This document shows positions 8,487-17,121 of a DNA stretch of 17,121 bases, piece after piece. Location of the stretch: contig WOFQ01000170.1 in the NCBI GenBank assembly GCA_012184525.1, positions 1 through 17,121 of the forward strand, written 5' to 3'. Positions within the stretch are counted from its first letter, which is position 1, and each line of letters opens with the position of its first letter. Below the pieces are notes generated by a model. The model worked only from the letters and a program-made list of their open reading frames with translations, was not told the origin of the DNA and made no database searches. The position numbers and the translations under genes were made by a program. The stretch comes from Xenoacremonium recifei. Lineage: Eukaryota > Ascomycota > Sordariomycetes > Hypocreales > Nectriaceae.

Positions 8487-9198
8487 CTTGACTATTGAGA
8501 GGGCAATACAAGCTGAGAGTTGGGCTAGACTTGCAGAAATGCAATGTCTATATGGGGGAAGTTTGGGTGATAGGAAGCTGGACAGAACTACACAAGCGAG
8601 AGGGAGAAGTCTCACAAATATATATTCCCGAGACCTTCTTTACTTTCCGGTGCTTCTAACGCTTCTCTTCCCAGCTCTAACTTGGAATGATGAGGGCTCC
8701 AAATTCTATCTGTACTAGTCCTTAAAAGATTATCTACTCCATCTCGCGATAGTAGACACCTTCGCAATTCCTCCCGATTCGTGTCTGAAAATGCTTAGCG
8801 ATTTCGCAATTCCGCCGGATTGGCCACGATCTCGCAATTATCGCTCATTGGCTCGATAAAGGCTGGTATGCACTTATCTACGGAAATAACGATACCCAGT
8901 AGTCTGTTTCTAAGCCTCCATCAGGGTATTACTCCGCAAAACGATCGCTATCAGACCCATCGCGCGAGTCAGGGACAAGATAACCGTTTGGCTGGATTCT
9001 CTGATGCTTTTGTCTCCACAATCTTATCTCCTTCACTGTTACCGAACCAGATATCCGAAATACTATATATGAGACTATACAGGATTCCCAATTTCATCTT
9101 AATTGCCGTGGTACCAAGCGAGACTACATAGTTCTCTTTATTGTTTTCGTTCTCTTCATCATACGATTGAAACGTACTTCCCTCAACGCTTCTTGATA
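8487..9198. promoter_or_regulatory. Divergent amidase/MFS promoter rich in GATA sites
   Basis: 712 bases between two outward-facing start codons. Ten HGATAR motifs (both strands) lie at 8568, 8706, 8730, 8747, 8838, 8854, 8874, 8948, 8978 and 9024, and an eleventh at 9194 overlaps the MFS start. About two are expected by chance. HGATAR is bound by AreA-type nitrogen regulators, which control amidase genes in moulds. TATA-like sequences sit about 130 bases before each gene: ATATATATT at 8618-8626 for the amidase and TATATAT at 9064-9070 for the transporter. CCGCCGG at 8812-8818, an everted CCG/CGG pair, is a possible Zn2Cys6 site. No gene is supported here. Confidence 0.55.
8761..8839. repeat. 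Short direct repeats with TCGCAATT core
   Basis: TCGCAATT occurs at 8762, 8804 and 8832. The first two belong to a 19-base repeat (8761-8779 and 8803-8821) that matches at 17 of 19 positions and ends in GATT. Start spacings are 42 and 28 bases. The second copy contains the CCGCCGG dyad. These could be binding sites for the regulator encoded downstream; that is inference. Confidence 0.55.
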
Positions 9199-11205
9199 AT
9201 GGTTATTGAGACAGCAAACCCAATGGACCCCCCTGAGTTCATTCCAGGAACAATTCATCTGATTGATCTTGATGGTTCAATGAATGCTACTCATGGAAGA
9301 GGGGGACATCGCGATATTGTCCTTGTTCCCACGCCATCTAAGAATCCGGACGACCCCTTGAACTGGAAGCCTTCTCGAAAACTCTTATCTCTCTTCTGTC
9401 TTGCAACGTAAGACCATTCAATCACCCAGAAAGGTGCCTGGGGATTACTAATAATTCTTTTAACTCATTAGGTATATTATATCTGTAGCGATTGCCTCTG
9501 CGGCCATTTACTCTGTCCTTGTCCCTATATCCGTCGCAACAGGTCTCTCGGTAGATACATTAAACACGGGAACAGGCTATATGTTTTTGACATTGGGTTG
9601 GGGATGCATGTTCTGGCAACCTCTAGCTCAGTACTACGGCAAACGATTCGTATATCTGGCATCATTGGTGGGAACGTTGGTTTGTCTTCTGAGGGCTTAC
9701 TTGGTTTTGCGTAGGAATGACTAACGAAAGACCTCTAGGCTATCATGATTTGGGCACCCTACGCTACGACGAAAGGTCAATGGATTGCTAACAAAGTGCT
9801 CCAAGGATTCTTCGGCGCCCCGATTGAGTCACTCTGTGAGATATCTATATCTGATGTGGTAAGAATCATACTCTACCACGGTGGATAAGTTTTGACTTCT
9901 TTCCTAGTATTTCACTCATGAACGAGGCACGTTCATGGGTATTTATGCTCTCCTAATTGCCGGCGGTAATTTTCTCGCGCCACTCCTCATGGGGTTTGTC
10001 AACAATGGCCAAGGGTGGGAGTGGGTTCTGGTAAGAGGAAAAAACTCACCATATGGCCCCAGTACGTGTCTAACTATCTGAAGCACTGGTGCGCCATCTT
10101 TCTTGGCGGAGCCATTGTAATTGTCTTCTTCTTGATGGAAGAAACCAACTTCCACCGCAATGGGCTCGCCGTTGACTCTATGGATCTATCTACATTGGCG
10201 GATCCCGAGACATCTATACAGAAACCCGCCAACGAATCAGAGAAGGCATCGACACTCCCTAGTGATGGTGCTTCTTTTGCGGTTGAGCTAACTTCGACCA
10301 AAACCTATCTCGAAAAGTTGAAGCTACTGTCCGCCGCGCCGGACAGCAAAAAACCACACTGGAAGGGAATGATAGTGCGACCTCTAATGTACATGTCATT
10401 CCCTGTTGTTGTCTTCTCTGGTTTCATGTATGGAGCCGTCATTTGCTATTTCAATGTCTTGAACGGAACAACGTCACTCATCCTTTCTGCATCACCCTAC
10501 AACTTCCAATCCAATATTGTTGGCCTTACCTACGTCTCATCATGTATTGGAGTAGTTATTGGGTAAGTCTTCATGTCTCTGTTATTCGAAGGCCCTTGAG
10601 AACGGAATATTAATAAGAACAGAGGCACGATGGCGGGCCCCGTGGGTGACAGACTGATGCTTTGGAAAGCCCGGCGTAACGGCGGCATCATGGAACCGGA
10701 ATATAGGCTATGGCTTTATTTGCCATTGCTCGTGTTAATTCCGGGTGGGCTCATCCTTTGGGGTGTTGGGGCTGCACAGCAAATTCACTGGTTCGGTTTG
10801 GTGTTCGCGATGGGGGTCCTCGCTTTTTGCATCACTGTCGGTGCTGGATTGCCCATCAGCTACTGCATCGATGCGTACAAAGACTTAGGTTCCGACGCGA
10901 TCGTCACTGTTATTCTTATCCGGAACACCATGAGCTTTGCCGTGAGTTATGGGTGAGTTTTATCCAAAAGTCCACCAAGCACATTGCTCTTCCACTTTTT
11001 GGCTGACATTTGGACATCTAGTATCACACCTTGGGTCACGAACATGGGATATCAGAACGCCTTTATCGTAGCTGCCATGACTGCTTTTGCCCAAACAGCT
11101 CTTTTCTTGGTATTTATAAAGTTCGGCCGGCAGCTACGCAAGAAAAGTGCTCCTCGCTATGCCAAATACGTTCAGCAAATTGAGGACGACGGCTTGGTTC
11201 ACTAA
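9199..11205 (+). CDS. MFS transporter (DHA1-like, DPLNW/HERG type)
   Basis: Predicted exons 9199-9407, 9472-9679, 9739-9858, 9908-10030, 10084-10562, 10623-10952 and 11022-11205 join in frame to 550 aa. All six introns (49-69 nt) have GT..AG ends; several have clear branch sites, such as TACTAAT in the first and CTGAC in the last. The hydrophilic N terminus (about 60 aa) carries DPLNW at 52-56, and FTHERG at 181-186 follows TM4; both are hallmarks of a large fungal MFS group related to DHA1/HOL1 transporters. About 12 membrane helices are expected, six on each side of a polar central loop at roughly 242-315. The product should be a plasma-membrane proton-coupled carrier. Shared promoter with the amidase suggests it moves the amidase's substrate or product, direction unknown. 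Drug efflux and polyamine transport occur in relatives, so specificity is open. The start ATG has A at -3. Confidence 0.9.
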
Positions 11206-11630
11206 GAGAGATTCGACACAAAACCTTGATGCTTGAAGCAAAATACTATCGTCTAATCGGGGATTTGGGTTTTATGCCTTGTACCTATGCTACGCAGTGT
11301 ACACATAACCTTTCAGTATTTGATCCTGCCCGTATTCAAGAATCAAGATGCTTCCCTTTGTCGCCTACTCTGTACCCTTTACCAAATTGCGAAAAAAAAT
11401 CCGGATGATAAGAGTGGATCCATTCACATTCCAATTTGGCAGGCCAGAATGGGCTAGCTAGATAGAGGGTGGCCCACGCCCTATATAAGCTTGCCCCCAT
11501 CCCCGTGCTTGTTCCCACTTGATTTCCTCTTTGTGACCATGTCGTATCGATACGATATGTCAACGGGCCGACCTCAGCGTCTTCTTTTTGACAACAGATT
11601 TTTATTTTCACTCGATTTTCTAACACTGCA
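11206..11630. promoter_or_regulatory. MFS 3' end and regulator promoter/leader
   Basis: 425 bases between the transporter stop and the regulator ATG. TATATAAG at 11482-11489 is a good TATA box about 145 bases before the start. HGATAR-type motifs occur near 11247, 11405 and 11459. The leader downstream of the TATA box carries an upstream ATG and a 14-bp palindrome, annotated separately. No other gene is seen. Confidence 0.5.
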
Positions 11631-11738
11631 ATGCCCAACTTACGCGCGAAAACAGGATGCTTTACTTGTACGTCTTCACTACTCTATCCTTGCTCTGTTA
11701 TTCATTAACCCCCCTCGTAGGCCGGAAAAGAAAAGTAA
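11539..11738 (+). other. Upstream ORF overlapping the regulator start
   Basis: An ATG at 11539, with a second in frame at 11557, opens a reading frame that passes the regulator's ATG (11631) out of frame. It runs to 11667, crosses the first intron junction, and stops at TAA 11736-11738 in the spliced message, giving about 48 codons. If transcription starts shortly after the TATA box at 11482, this uORF would be in the leader and should lower translation of the regulator. The encoded peptide resembles nothing I know. Confidence 0.45.
11542..11555. repeat. 14-bp perfect palindrome in regulator leader
   Basis: TCGTATCGATACGA is its own reverse complement. It starts one base into the upstream ATG and could form a dyad binding site or a small hairpin within the leader. 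Function is unknown. Confidence 0.6.
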
Positions 11739-13261
11739 AGTGTGGGGAAGAGAAACCCGCTTGTTGCAACTGCGCGAAAGGGGCACGACGATGTGTTTGG
11801 CCCTCTCCCACCGATCTACGCGACAATCGAAGCCGTGAACGTCGGAATGCCCATCAGGGATCTCCTTCCATCATTCAATCAAATATCGCAGATACCCCGG
11901 ATTATTTGCATCTGACGAACAACAAGGTTCATGATGTAATCGGAACACAAGCTCTGGTCTACGATTCAAAACTGCCTGATGTGGGCTGGGACGTGGAGGC
12001 TGAACTAATCCACCACTACATTGAACACATGGTCCCAGCTCTCCTACTTCCAGACATCACAGGGAATTTCCATGGGGATTGCCGGTCACAAACCCTCAAC
12101 ATGATGCTCCAATCACAATGCGTGAGATCCTCGGTCTTAGCTTGCAGCGCCTCAAACAAGTTCATTCTTGGCAACGATTCTCTTTATCGTTCTTTGTCTC
12201 TGCGATATTACGCACAAGCAGTACGAGAGGTCAATGAAGCTTTAAACCACCCAGCCCTAACCGGAAACATTCCGGCATATGACGTACTTATAGCAATCGT
12301 TTATCTGTACACTGATAGTGTAAGTGTTCTTCGCCACAGTCTTGGCCCTTCATCTCGCCTTAAATTACTTGATTTGTTACTTACATCACCTTCCCTCGCT
12401 CAGTTATGGGGCCTTGATACCTCTGATGATGCACTCAAACATGTCAATGGCGCGATGCGATTACTCGAACTTCGATACAGAGACAGTCCTAGAATACCGT
12501 TGGGAGAACGGCCATTTGACCGTATTATTGTGGAAAGCATCTTCTATCAGGCTTTTCTCTGTTCTGTTCGAAATCCTTTCGAACCAAAATTTACCATTGA
12601 TACTACGCTTCTCATACACACCGAGAGAATCTTGGCTTCACTAATAACCGAAGATTCGTGGACAATACGCGAAAGCCCTATCTTGGGAGCACCTCTCCAG
12701 CTATACCGCCTCATTTTGGCTATTGTTGCTTACACGCGCTCCCCAAATCGTCTACAGCTTAACATTCTCACTGATATGAAAGAGTCCTTAGAATACTGGG
12801 AACAAAGTCTACTGAACACAGATCATGATGAACCATCGCGGAAAGCATCTGACCAGGATGCCGTCAAGCTACTAGTTCTTGCCGCATCTCTTCTCCTGGA
12901 CTGGGTCACTGAGTCTTTTGTTTCCTCATCGGATCCGGGCGAAATAAATAATAGGGAAACACCCACAATCTTTTTAAATCTATCCTTATCAGGGGACAAC
13001 CCTAACTCTAGCGGATGGCGATGGCAGGTTCGCCGTGCGATATCTATTCTTAGCAAACCAAGCACTTTCGAAGCATGTACTCGCTGCTACTTAAGCTTAT
13101 GGCCAATGTTGATCATTGGTTACAGTTTAGATACAAAAGATGATCGTGACCTGATAAGGCGAGGCTTGGTGTTCATGCAACAGCATACAGGTTACGGGGA
13201 GTCGCACCGGATCCTTACCAAGTTAGAAGATATTTGGAACATGCAAATGCCAAGGAGTTAA
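11631..13261 (+). CDS. Zn2Cys6 transcription factor
   Basis: Predicted exons 11631-11667, 11721-12319 and 12404-13261 give 497 aa. The first splice falls inside the zinc cluster: exon 1 ends after ACT T and exon 2 adds GC, restoring the second cysteine. The resulting motif is C10-x2-C13-x6-C20-x6-C27-x2-C30-x6-C37, with the basic run RKRKVK, a canonical Gal4-type binuclear cluster. The rest is helical and leucine-rich, resembling the fungal-specific TF domain of the Fungal_trans_2 kind; an HVNGA.RLLELR stretch is typical. The second intron (12320-12403) is stop-free and in frame. The protein should be a nuclear DNA-binding regulator, and its place beside the transporter and amidase suggests it controls them, possibly through CGG-containing sites in their shared promoter. 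The leader holds an upstream ORF. Keeping intron 2 would give 525 aa. Confidence 0.9.
12320..12403 (+). other. Stop-free, three-divisible intron of the Zn2Cys6 gene
   Basis: GTAAGT (12320-12325), CTTAC near 12379-12383 as a possible branch site, and a pyrimidine-rich run ending in CAG (12401-12403) bound 84 bases that read through as 28 residues without a stop. Splicing links YLYTDS to LWGLDTSDDALKHVNGA, which fits the family. Retention is possible and would leave the frame intact. Confidence 0.65.
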
Positions 13262-13949
13262 TAGGTTTATAGCAAAGCTGTCAGCTGAATAGTGAACGAG
13301 CTGGAACACAACAAAGGAGAGTCTCCGTAGTGGCTATCCAATCACTTGACCCTGACCCTATAAACCTCTTGCCTTGCTACATCGAAAATGCTAGAAAAGA
13401 GTTGTTAGCCAGTGCAACCCTAGCCTTACGTGTGCGCAGCTCACATATCCTTCTGTGTGCACGTTTCGGTAAGAAAGCATTTTCCTATATTTTATTTATA
13501 CACTTAAGCGACTGATCAAACAGAGTACATCAACTATCATTCATTACAGTCACCTCCAATCAATCATCATGATCAGAAATAACAGGCTCTCTTCTCTTAC
13601 TTCAGGTTTGACTTTATCTGTCCGTCTTGGACTTCTGCCTGAGACTTGTGAAGATCCCTCAATGGAAACAAATGATCTATGAAGCTATACCTAACTTCAC
13701 AAGATGGCAAGACAAAGAATCAGTCACTTTACATCGAGTCACGTGGATGAAATTGGACTTTTTAAAATAAAAAATAAAAAGAAAGGAACAACAAGAAAAG
13801 GCCGAGTAGGTTTACAGGGCTTTCCGAACTTACCTTTTATGCATGTTCGCCGAGATCTATTGTCACCACCCACCCATCCGACCATTTATCTGTAATGGCA
13901 AGAACTGAAGCATCACCAATAACTCCTTTTCTTCTAGCATCTCAGCCTT
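13262..13949. other. Region without a supported gene downstream of the regulator
   Basis: This should hold the regulator's 3' untranslated region. Short open frames at 13330-13515 and 13704-13895 and a 36-codon ATG frame at 13569 have no recognisable features. An A-rich run lies at about 13765-13800, with an E-box CACGTG at 13738. I see nothing else. Confidence 0.5.
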
Positions 13950-14651
13950 TCATAATTCTTGGAAATGCCCCTCTGGGTTCATTAACACCTGTGGCATAGA
14001 TATCTTCCTGTCCGTCGCCGCCGTGTCCACCCGATATTGGATATCGAGACCCATGATTGAGACTTCTGACCTCTCACATGCTCAGGAGAGTCAAATATTG
14101 GAGATGGTGAGATTTGCAGGTCCTCCAACTGAACCTGCATCTCCTGCCATGTCTGTCTGTGCTAAGACCAGCAAAATGAGTCCCAAGTTGTCCGCTAACA
14201 GCGCTACCCCAAACCAGCGGAAGCATAGCTGTCCGCCCTACATCATCATATGCAACTAGTACCGTCATGGGGACGCCAGTCCAGAAAGCGGCATTAAATA
14301 ATATATTAGTGAAGAAAATCCTGACAGTAACGTCGTAGAGGACCACATCCCTTCTCCATCTCTAATAGCAAATGCAACAAGATTATCTTAGCCCGGGTTT
14401 ACCCTTTTGCCCGAAGCATTCTGTTTCAATACGTCCTAAATATCTTGCTATGCTTGCGGTGTAGCTTTAGGCTTGTTAGGTTCTGAGACTTCTCTGCCCA
14501 CGGCGTGACTGAGAAGTGCTTTACTGTGGACAAAGTCGTAGGGAGAAGCGTCATTTTTGGAAGTCTCAGTTATGTGTCCGTCAAGAGTTTCTGCACCCTG
14601 ATGCTGGCCACCTTCTTGCAATCTAGCATTTTCAATAGCCCTTACCCTCAT
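13950..14651 (-). pseudogene. Remnant of a membrane-protein gene, minus strand
   Basis: On the minus strand one frame runs from 14387 to a stop at 13950-13952 and looks protein-like in blocks. A hydrophobic stretch at about 14330-14270 (LLSGFSSLIYYLMPLSG) is followed by three stops near 14240-14265. A second membrane-like stretch then follows (VALLADNLGLILLVLAQ, about 14210-14160), then two stops, then a polar tail ending in MNPEGHFQEL. A 67-codon ATG frame at 14651-14448 is polar and could be an upstream exon. Some stops could lie in unrecognised introns, so an intact but multi-exon gene is not fully excluded. I do not recognise the family. Confidence 0.3.
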
Positions 14652-14704
14652 GAGTGTACGCACTCATGTAACCGCCAGAACTAAATGTGTTGCATATTCT
14701 CTAA

Positions 14705-16640
14705 TTTCTCTATCATAAATGTCGCAAGTTATCACAGTTTGCCACAAGTGTACAGGCGGGACATTATGAAGAGGATTTTTTGTCAGCACGGCTGAATACT
14801 CTAGCGGTCCCTGTCGGGTATCAACATATTATCGACATCAGTAACTTCAACCCTGTAATGGCAATGCCGACTGTAGTAGTTAAAGGTCCTGCGAGAAATT
14901 TAACATATAATCTCTCCTTCCTCCCTGTCCGCCATCCTTCTTGCCAAGCTGGTGTTCCCGAGCTTAACCGAAGTTTCTTTTGGTCAACAGTAGCGAAATA
15001 GCGATGAAGTTGCAACTTCCTTCCACTTGGAGGACTCCAAGCGGCCGTCTTCAAGAATAGCTAGAGCGTGGACCATCTAATACAGAGTTCACACCGTTCT
15101 TCGACAAGGATTGCCTGATGCCACTCAAATCCAGGACCGCGTCTAAGATTCTAGAATCATTTAGCATTCTGGTTCAGTGCAGCAGCTTCCGTCACCGATT
15201 AGTATGGTTATGCTGCTAAAGTCGCCGCCTGTCTCTCACCTCTGGAGTCGCTCTTTACATCGTTTGGCAACGATTGGCAGACGCGTGCTGGCTTCGGGGC
15301 TGATGGTTATGAATGGTCGTGAAGCTGCATTGTATCACAATTCTATCAGACCTTAGTAAGGACTTGCTTTGGACTGTGTGGAATCTACTGACTAATCACC
15401 AGCCCCGTCACTCTAAGCATTTTCAACGACGGTATCAACATAGTTCAGGGTGGCTACTGCTTCTAAAGAGTAACAAGCCCACCCGCTTCCATCTTCCCCC
15501 CACTTGCGACACTGAGGAATCATAGCATGATGCCGTAAAATGAATTGACACCGGTCTACTGCTCAACATTTTCGTTCTATGAGTGGTGGCTATTTGCACT
15601 GCGCTAATACGAATCCCCAAGGCCAGGTGAGCAAGCTTATTGCCTTCAGTGTTGCTGTATTCCTTCCCTAGCGGTGCCGGCAACGCTGGCAACGCTCTTC
15701 GCCAACCAGGAAAAGCTTTGGGATCTACTCACAACTGACCTCTTGTGAAATCCTTCTTCGCTGGAACAAAAAGCTACGCAACATTCATCAATACGTTTTA
15801 CTTCCAGAAATATGCCACTACTATGACGAATGGTTCTATCATAGGGAACCTCTTCGGATTTCTCGTGGTTACCTTGATTATCCATGTTATTGGTGTCACC
15901 ACTGCAAGTTCTAGTACATTGATTCTCGGGGAGGTGAGTTAGTGACGAAGCCTGTGACGTATTAACCTTCTCCGGACACTTAAGTGCAAATGACTAATTT
16001 GTGTCCGTGAGTCAGATACAAAGGAATCTCATATTGCTTCTGGGTGCTATAACGTCAGAGACTTCTACTCTTAGGTACAGAGCCCGACCCCCAATATGTC
16101 AGCTAGAAGAGCGGCGCATTGATGGTCGCTATTGTCTCTCTATCCATGAACCCTTTGTATTGCTAAGTTCGGCATCATATTCTTTACTTCTATCTCGTCA
16201 CCTAGCGTCTTTCTTAGCAACGATACCAGGAATATGCTAACTTACTAATTCATGATTACCAGGGGGGCTCTTGATATGAGGCTCTTTACCAAGGATCAAA
16301 AGGTAGCTCTGGCAACCACCGTCATAACTTTAGCCAGGGAACATATATTGCTTACGTTTGCGGTAGCATCTTATGCCTTCATAGCTTTGGCAGTAATGTC
16401 CGAAGAAAGATTCCCTTAGACGCAACACGTTTGCATAATGTCGTTCTCCTTGTTATCATCTTCATATCGCCAGCTTCCTACTTGCTTCCATGCGTAATAT
16501 GGTCGGTACCACTTCAAATCAGATTCAAGAAGAAGTGCTGGGAGGAGCCGAAGGAAGACTACAACAATAATGACTTTAAGGTGCTTCCAGTAAGAGTGTT
16601 TCAGGAAACAGGGACAATAAAGTTACAGGTTGAAAACTAA
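14705..16640 (+). pseudogene. Decayed multi-exon membrane-protein gene
   Basis: Plus-strand blocks read like exons of one membrane protein but are broken. Block 14705-14998 is 98 codons without a stop (NTLAVPVGYQHIIDISNFNP in its middle). Block 15061-15301 carries one TAA. Block 15404-15748 keeps one frame but has stops at 15464, 15536, 15605 and 15746. The 3' part is best preserved: a hydrophobic exon ending at 15933, intron 15934-16015 (GTGAGT..CAG), exon 16016-16074, intron 16075-16262 (GTACAG, TACTAAT, CCAG), and an exon from 16263. That exon reads well to SEERFP, hits TAG at 16417, and continues one base out of frame with LDATRLHNVV and another hydrophobic helix to the stop at 16638-16640. 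Stops plus a frameshift indicate a pseudogene. Family not recognised. Confidence 0.4.
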
Positions 16641-17083
16641 CTTCATGCCTTGGAGAGCAATTTACTGCTTGGATGGGAAGAAAATAGCAGAAGAGAAAAA
16701 CAAACGCGACGCGAAGAGAGAAGCCGCGTTTTCAGGGCGCGGCGCCATCTGGCGGGGCTTATCTATCCGGGCTGACAAACCACTCCTTTATTTAGACTAG
16801 CCCAGGATGTACGCTGCTCCAGAGGGAATTTACAGCTACCCTGCAGAACAATAATAACTCCTTGAAATTTCCTCGGCGGAACATTGCATATCAGCAATGA
16901 GCCGCGGCATGATGATGGCGAAGATAAGCCTATAATAGACATTTATGTTCGTAAATAAAAGACCATTCTCGAGCTTCATATGAGAATGATTATTTAACCC
17001 CATAAACTGCACTAACGCCGATTGGAAGATCGAACTTATTCAAAAGTGTCTACCCGTTGGTCTCGGGTGGGTCAACCACACAG
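16641..17083. other. Right-edge region, no gene seen
   Basis: No coding frame is supported. A G+C-rich patch at about 16706-16765 contrasts with the AT-leaning sequence on both sides. From about 17051 the sequence becomes rich in short complementary words (ACCCG with CGGGT; GGTT with AACC) leading into the perfect hairpin at the edge. Confidence 0.5.
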
Positions 17084-17113
17084 CCCAACTAAGGGCTCCG
17101 TCCCTTAGTTGGG
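17084..17113. repeat. Perfect 12-bp hairpin at the right edge
   Basis: CCCAACTAAGGG (17084-17095) and CCCTTAGTTGGG (17102-17113) are exact reverse complements with a six-base loop, CTCCGT. A run of A follows. No gene ends here on either strand, so a transcription terminator is not the obvious reading. It may be the end of a foldback or terminal-inverted-repeat transposon that continues outside the window. Confidence 0.7.
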
Positions 17114-17121
17114 GAAAAAAC

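Noticed and set aside
8487..8615. Upstream in-frame ATG giving the amidase a 43-residue hydrophobic N-terminal extension
   Set aside because: The extension looks like a weak signal peptide, but the family usually starts at the MSQ..W.. position and the ATG at 8486 has the better context. It is not impossible.
16417..16419. TAG after SEERFP as the true stop of an intact gene
   Set aside because: The adjacent frame continues immediately as a hydrophobic helix and polar tail for over 70 codons, so a one-base frameshift explains the region better.
1..17121. tRNA, rRNA or CRISPR content
   Set aside because: I found no cloverleaf with a GGTTCRA-type arm, no rRNA-like sequence, and no regularly spaced repeat array. 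The GCCAAG array is far too short to be CRISPR.

Overview
The window reads as nuclear DNA of a filamentous ascomycete (Pezizomycotina). Genes are split by short introns (48-129 nt) with GT..AG ends and CTAAC/CTRAY-like branch sites. The protein families are typical of that group: an ENA-type P-type ATPase, an amidase-signature enzyme, a DPLNW-type MFS transporter and a Zn2Cys6 regulator. The left edge has very AT-rich blocks of the kind repeat-induced point mutation leaves. Genus cannot be fixed from the sequence alone.

Layout. Bases 1-840 are a repeat island: two extremely AT-rich blocks flank a 201-bp element with the structure of a solo LTR (8-bp terminal inverted repeats, 5-bp direct repeats outside). 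Bases 841-2339 are a long non-coding leader/promoter with an array of PacC-type GCCAAG motifs and one perfect CRE. Bases 2340-5858 (+) encode a full-length 1122-aa ENA/type IID cation ATPase in four exons. Bases 6539-8486 (-) encode a 539-aa amidase in five exons. A 712-bp divergent promoter rich in GATA motifs separates it from a 550-aa MFS transporter in seven exons (9199-11205, +). A 497-aa Zn2Cys6 transcription factor follows on the same strand (11631-13261). From 13262 to the end I find no intact gene. There are pieces of decayed membrane-protein genes (about 13950-14651 on -, 14705-16640 on +), and a perfect 12-bp hairpin in the last 40 bases that may belong to a mobile element continuing past the window.

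How the genes fit together. The amidase, transporter and regulator look like a small nitrogen/amide catabolic or detoxification module: an importer or exporter, an amide hydrolase and a local activator, with GATA (AreA-type) sites in the shared promoter. The substrate cannot be read from the sequence. The ATPase is probably an independent Na+/K+ efflux pump under alkaline-pH (PacC) and stress (CRE) control. Two of the four genes contain a predicted intron that is a multiple of three and has no stop codon, so automated gene models could easily keep it as coding sequence.
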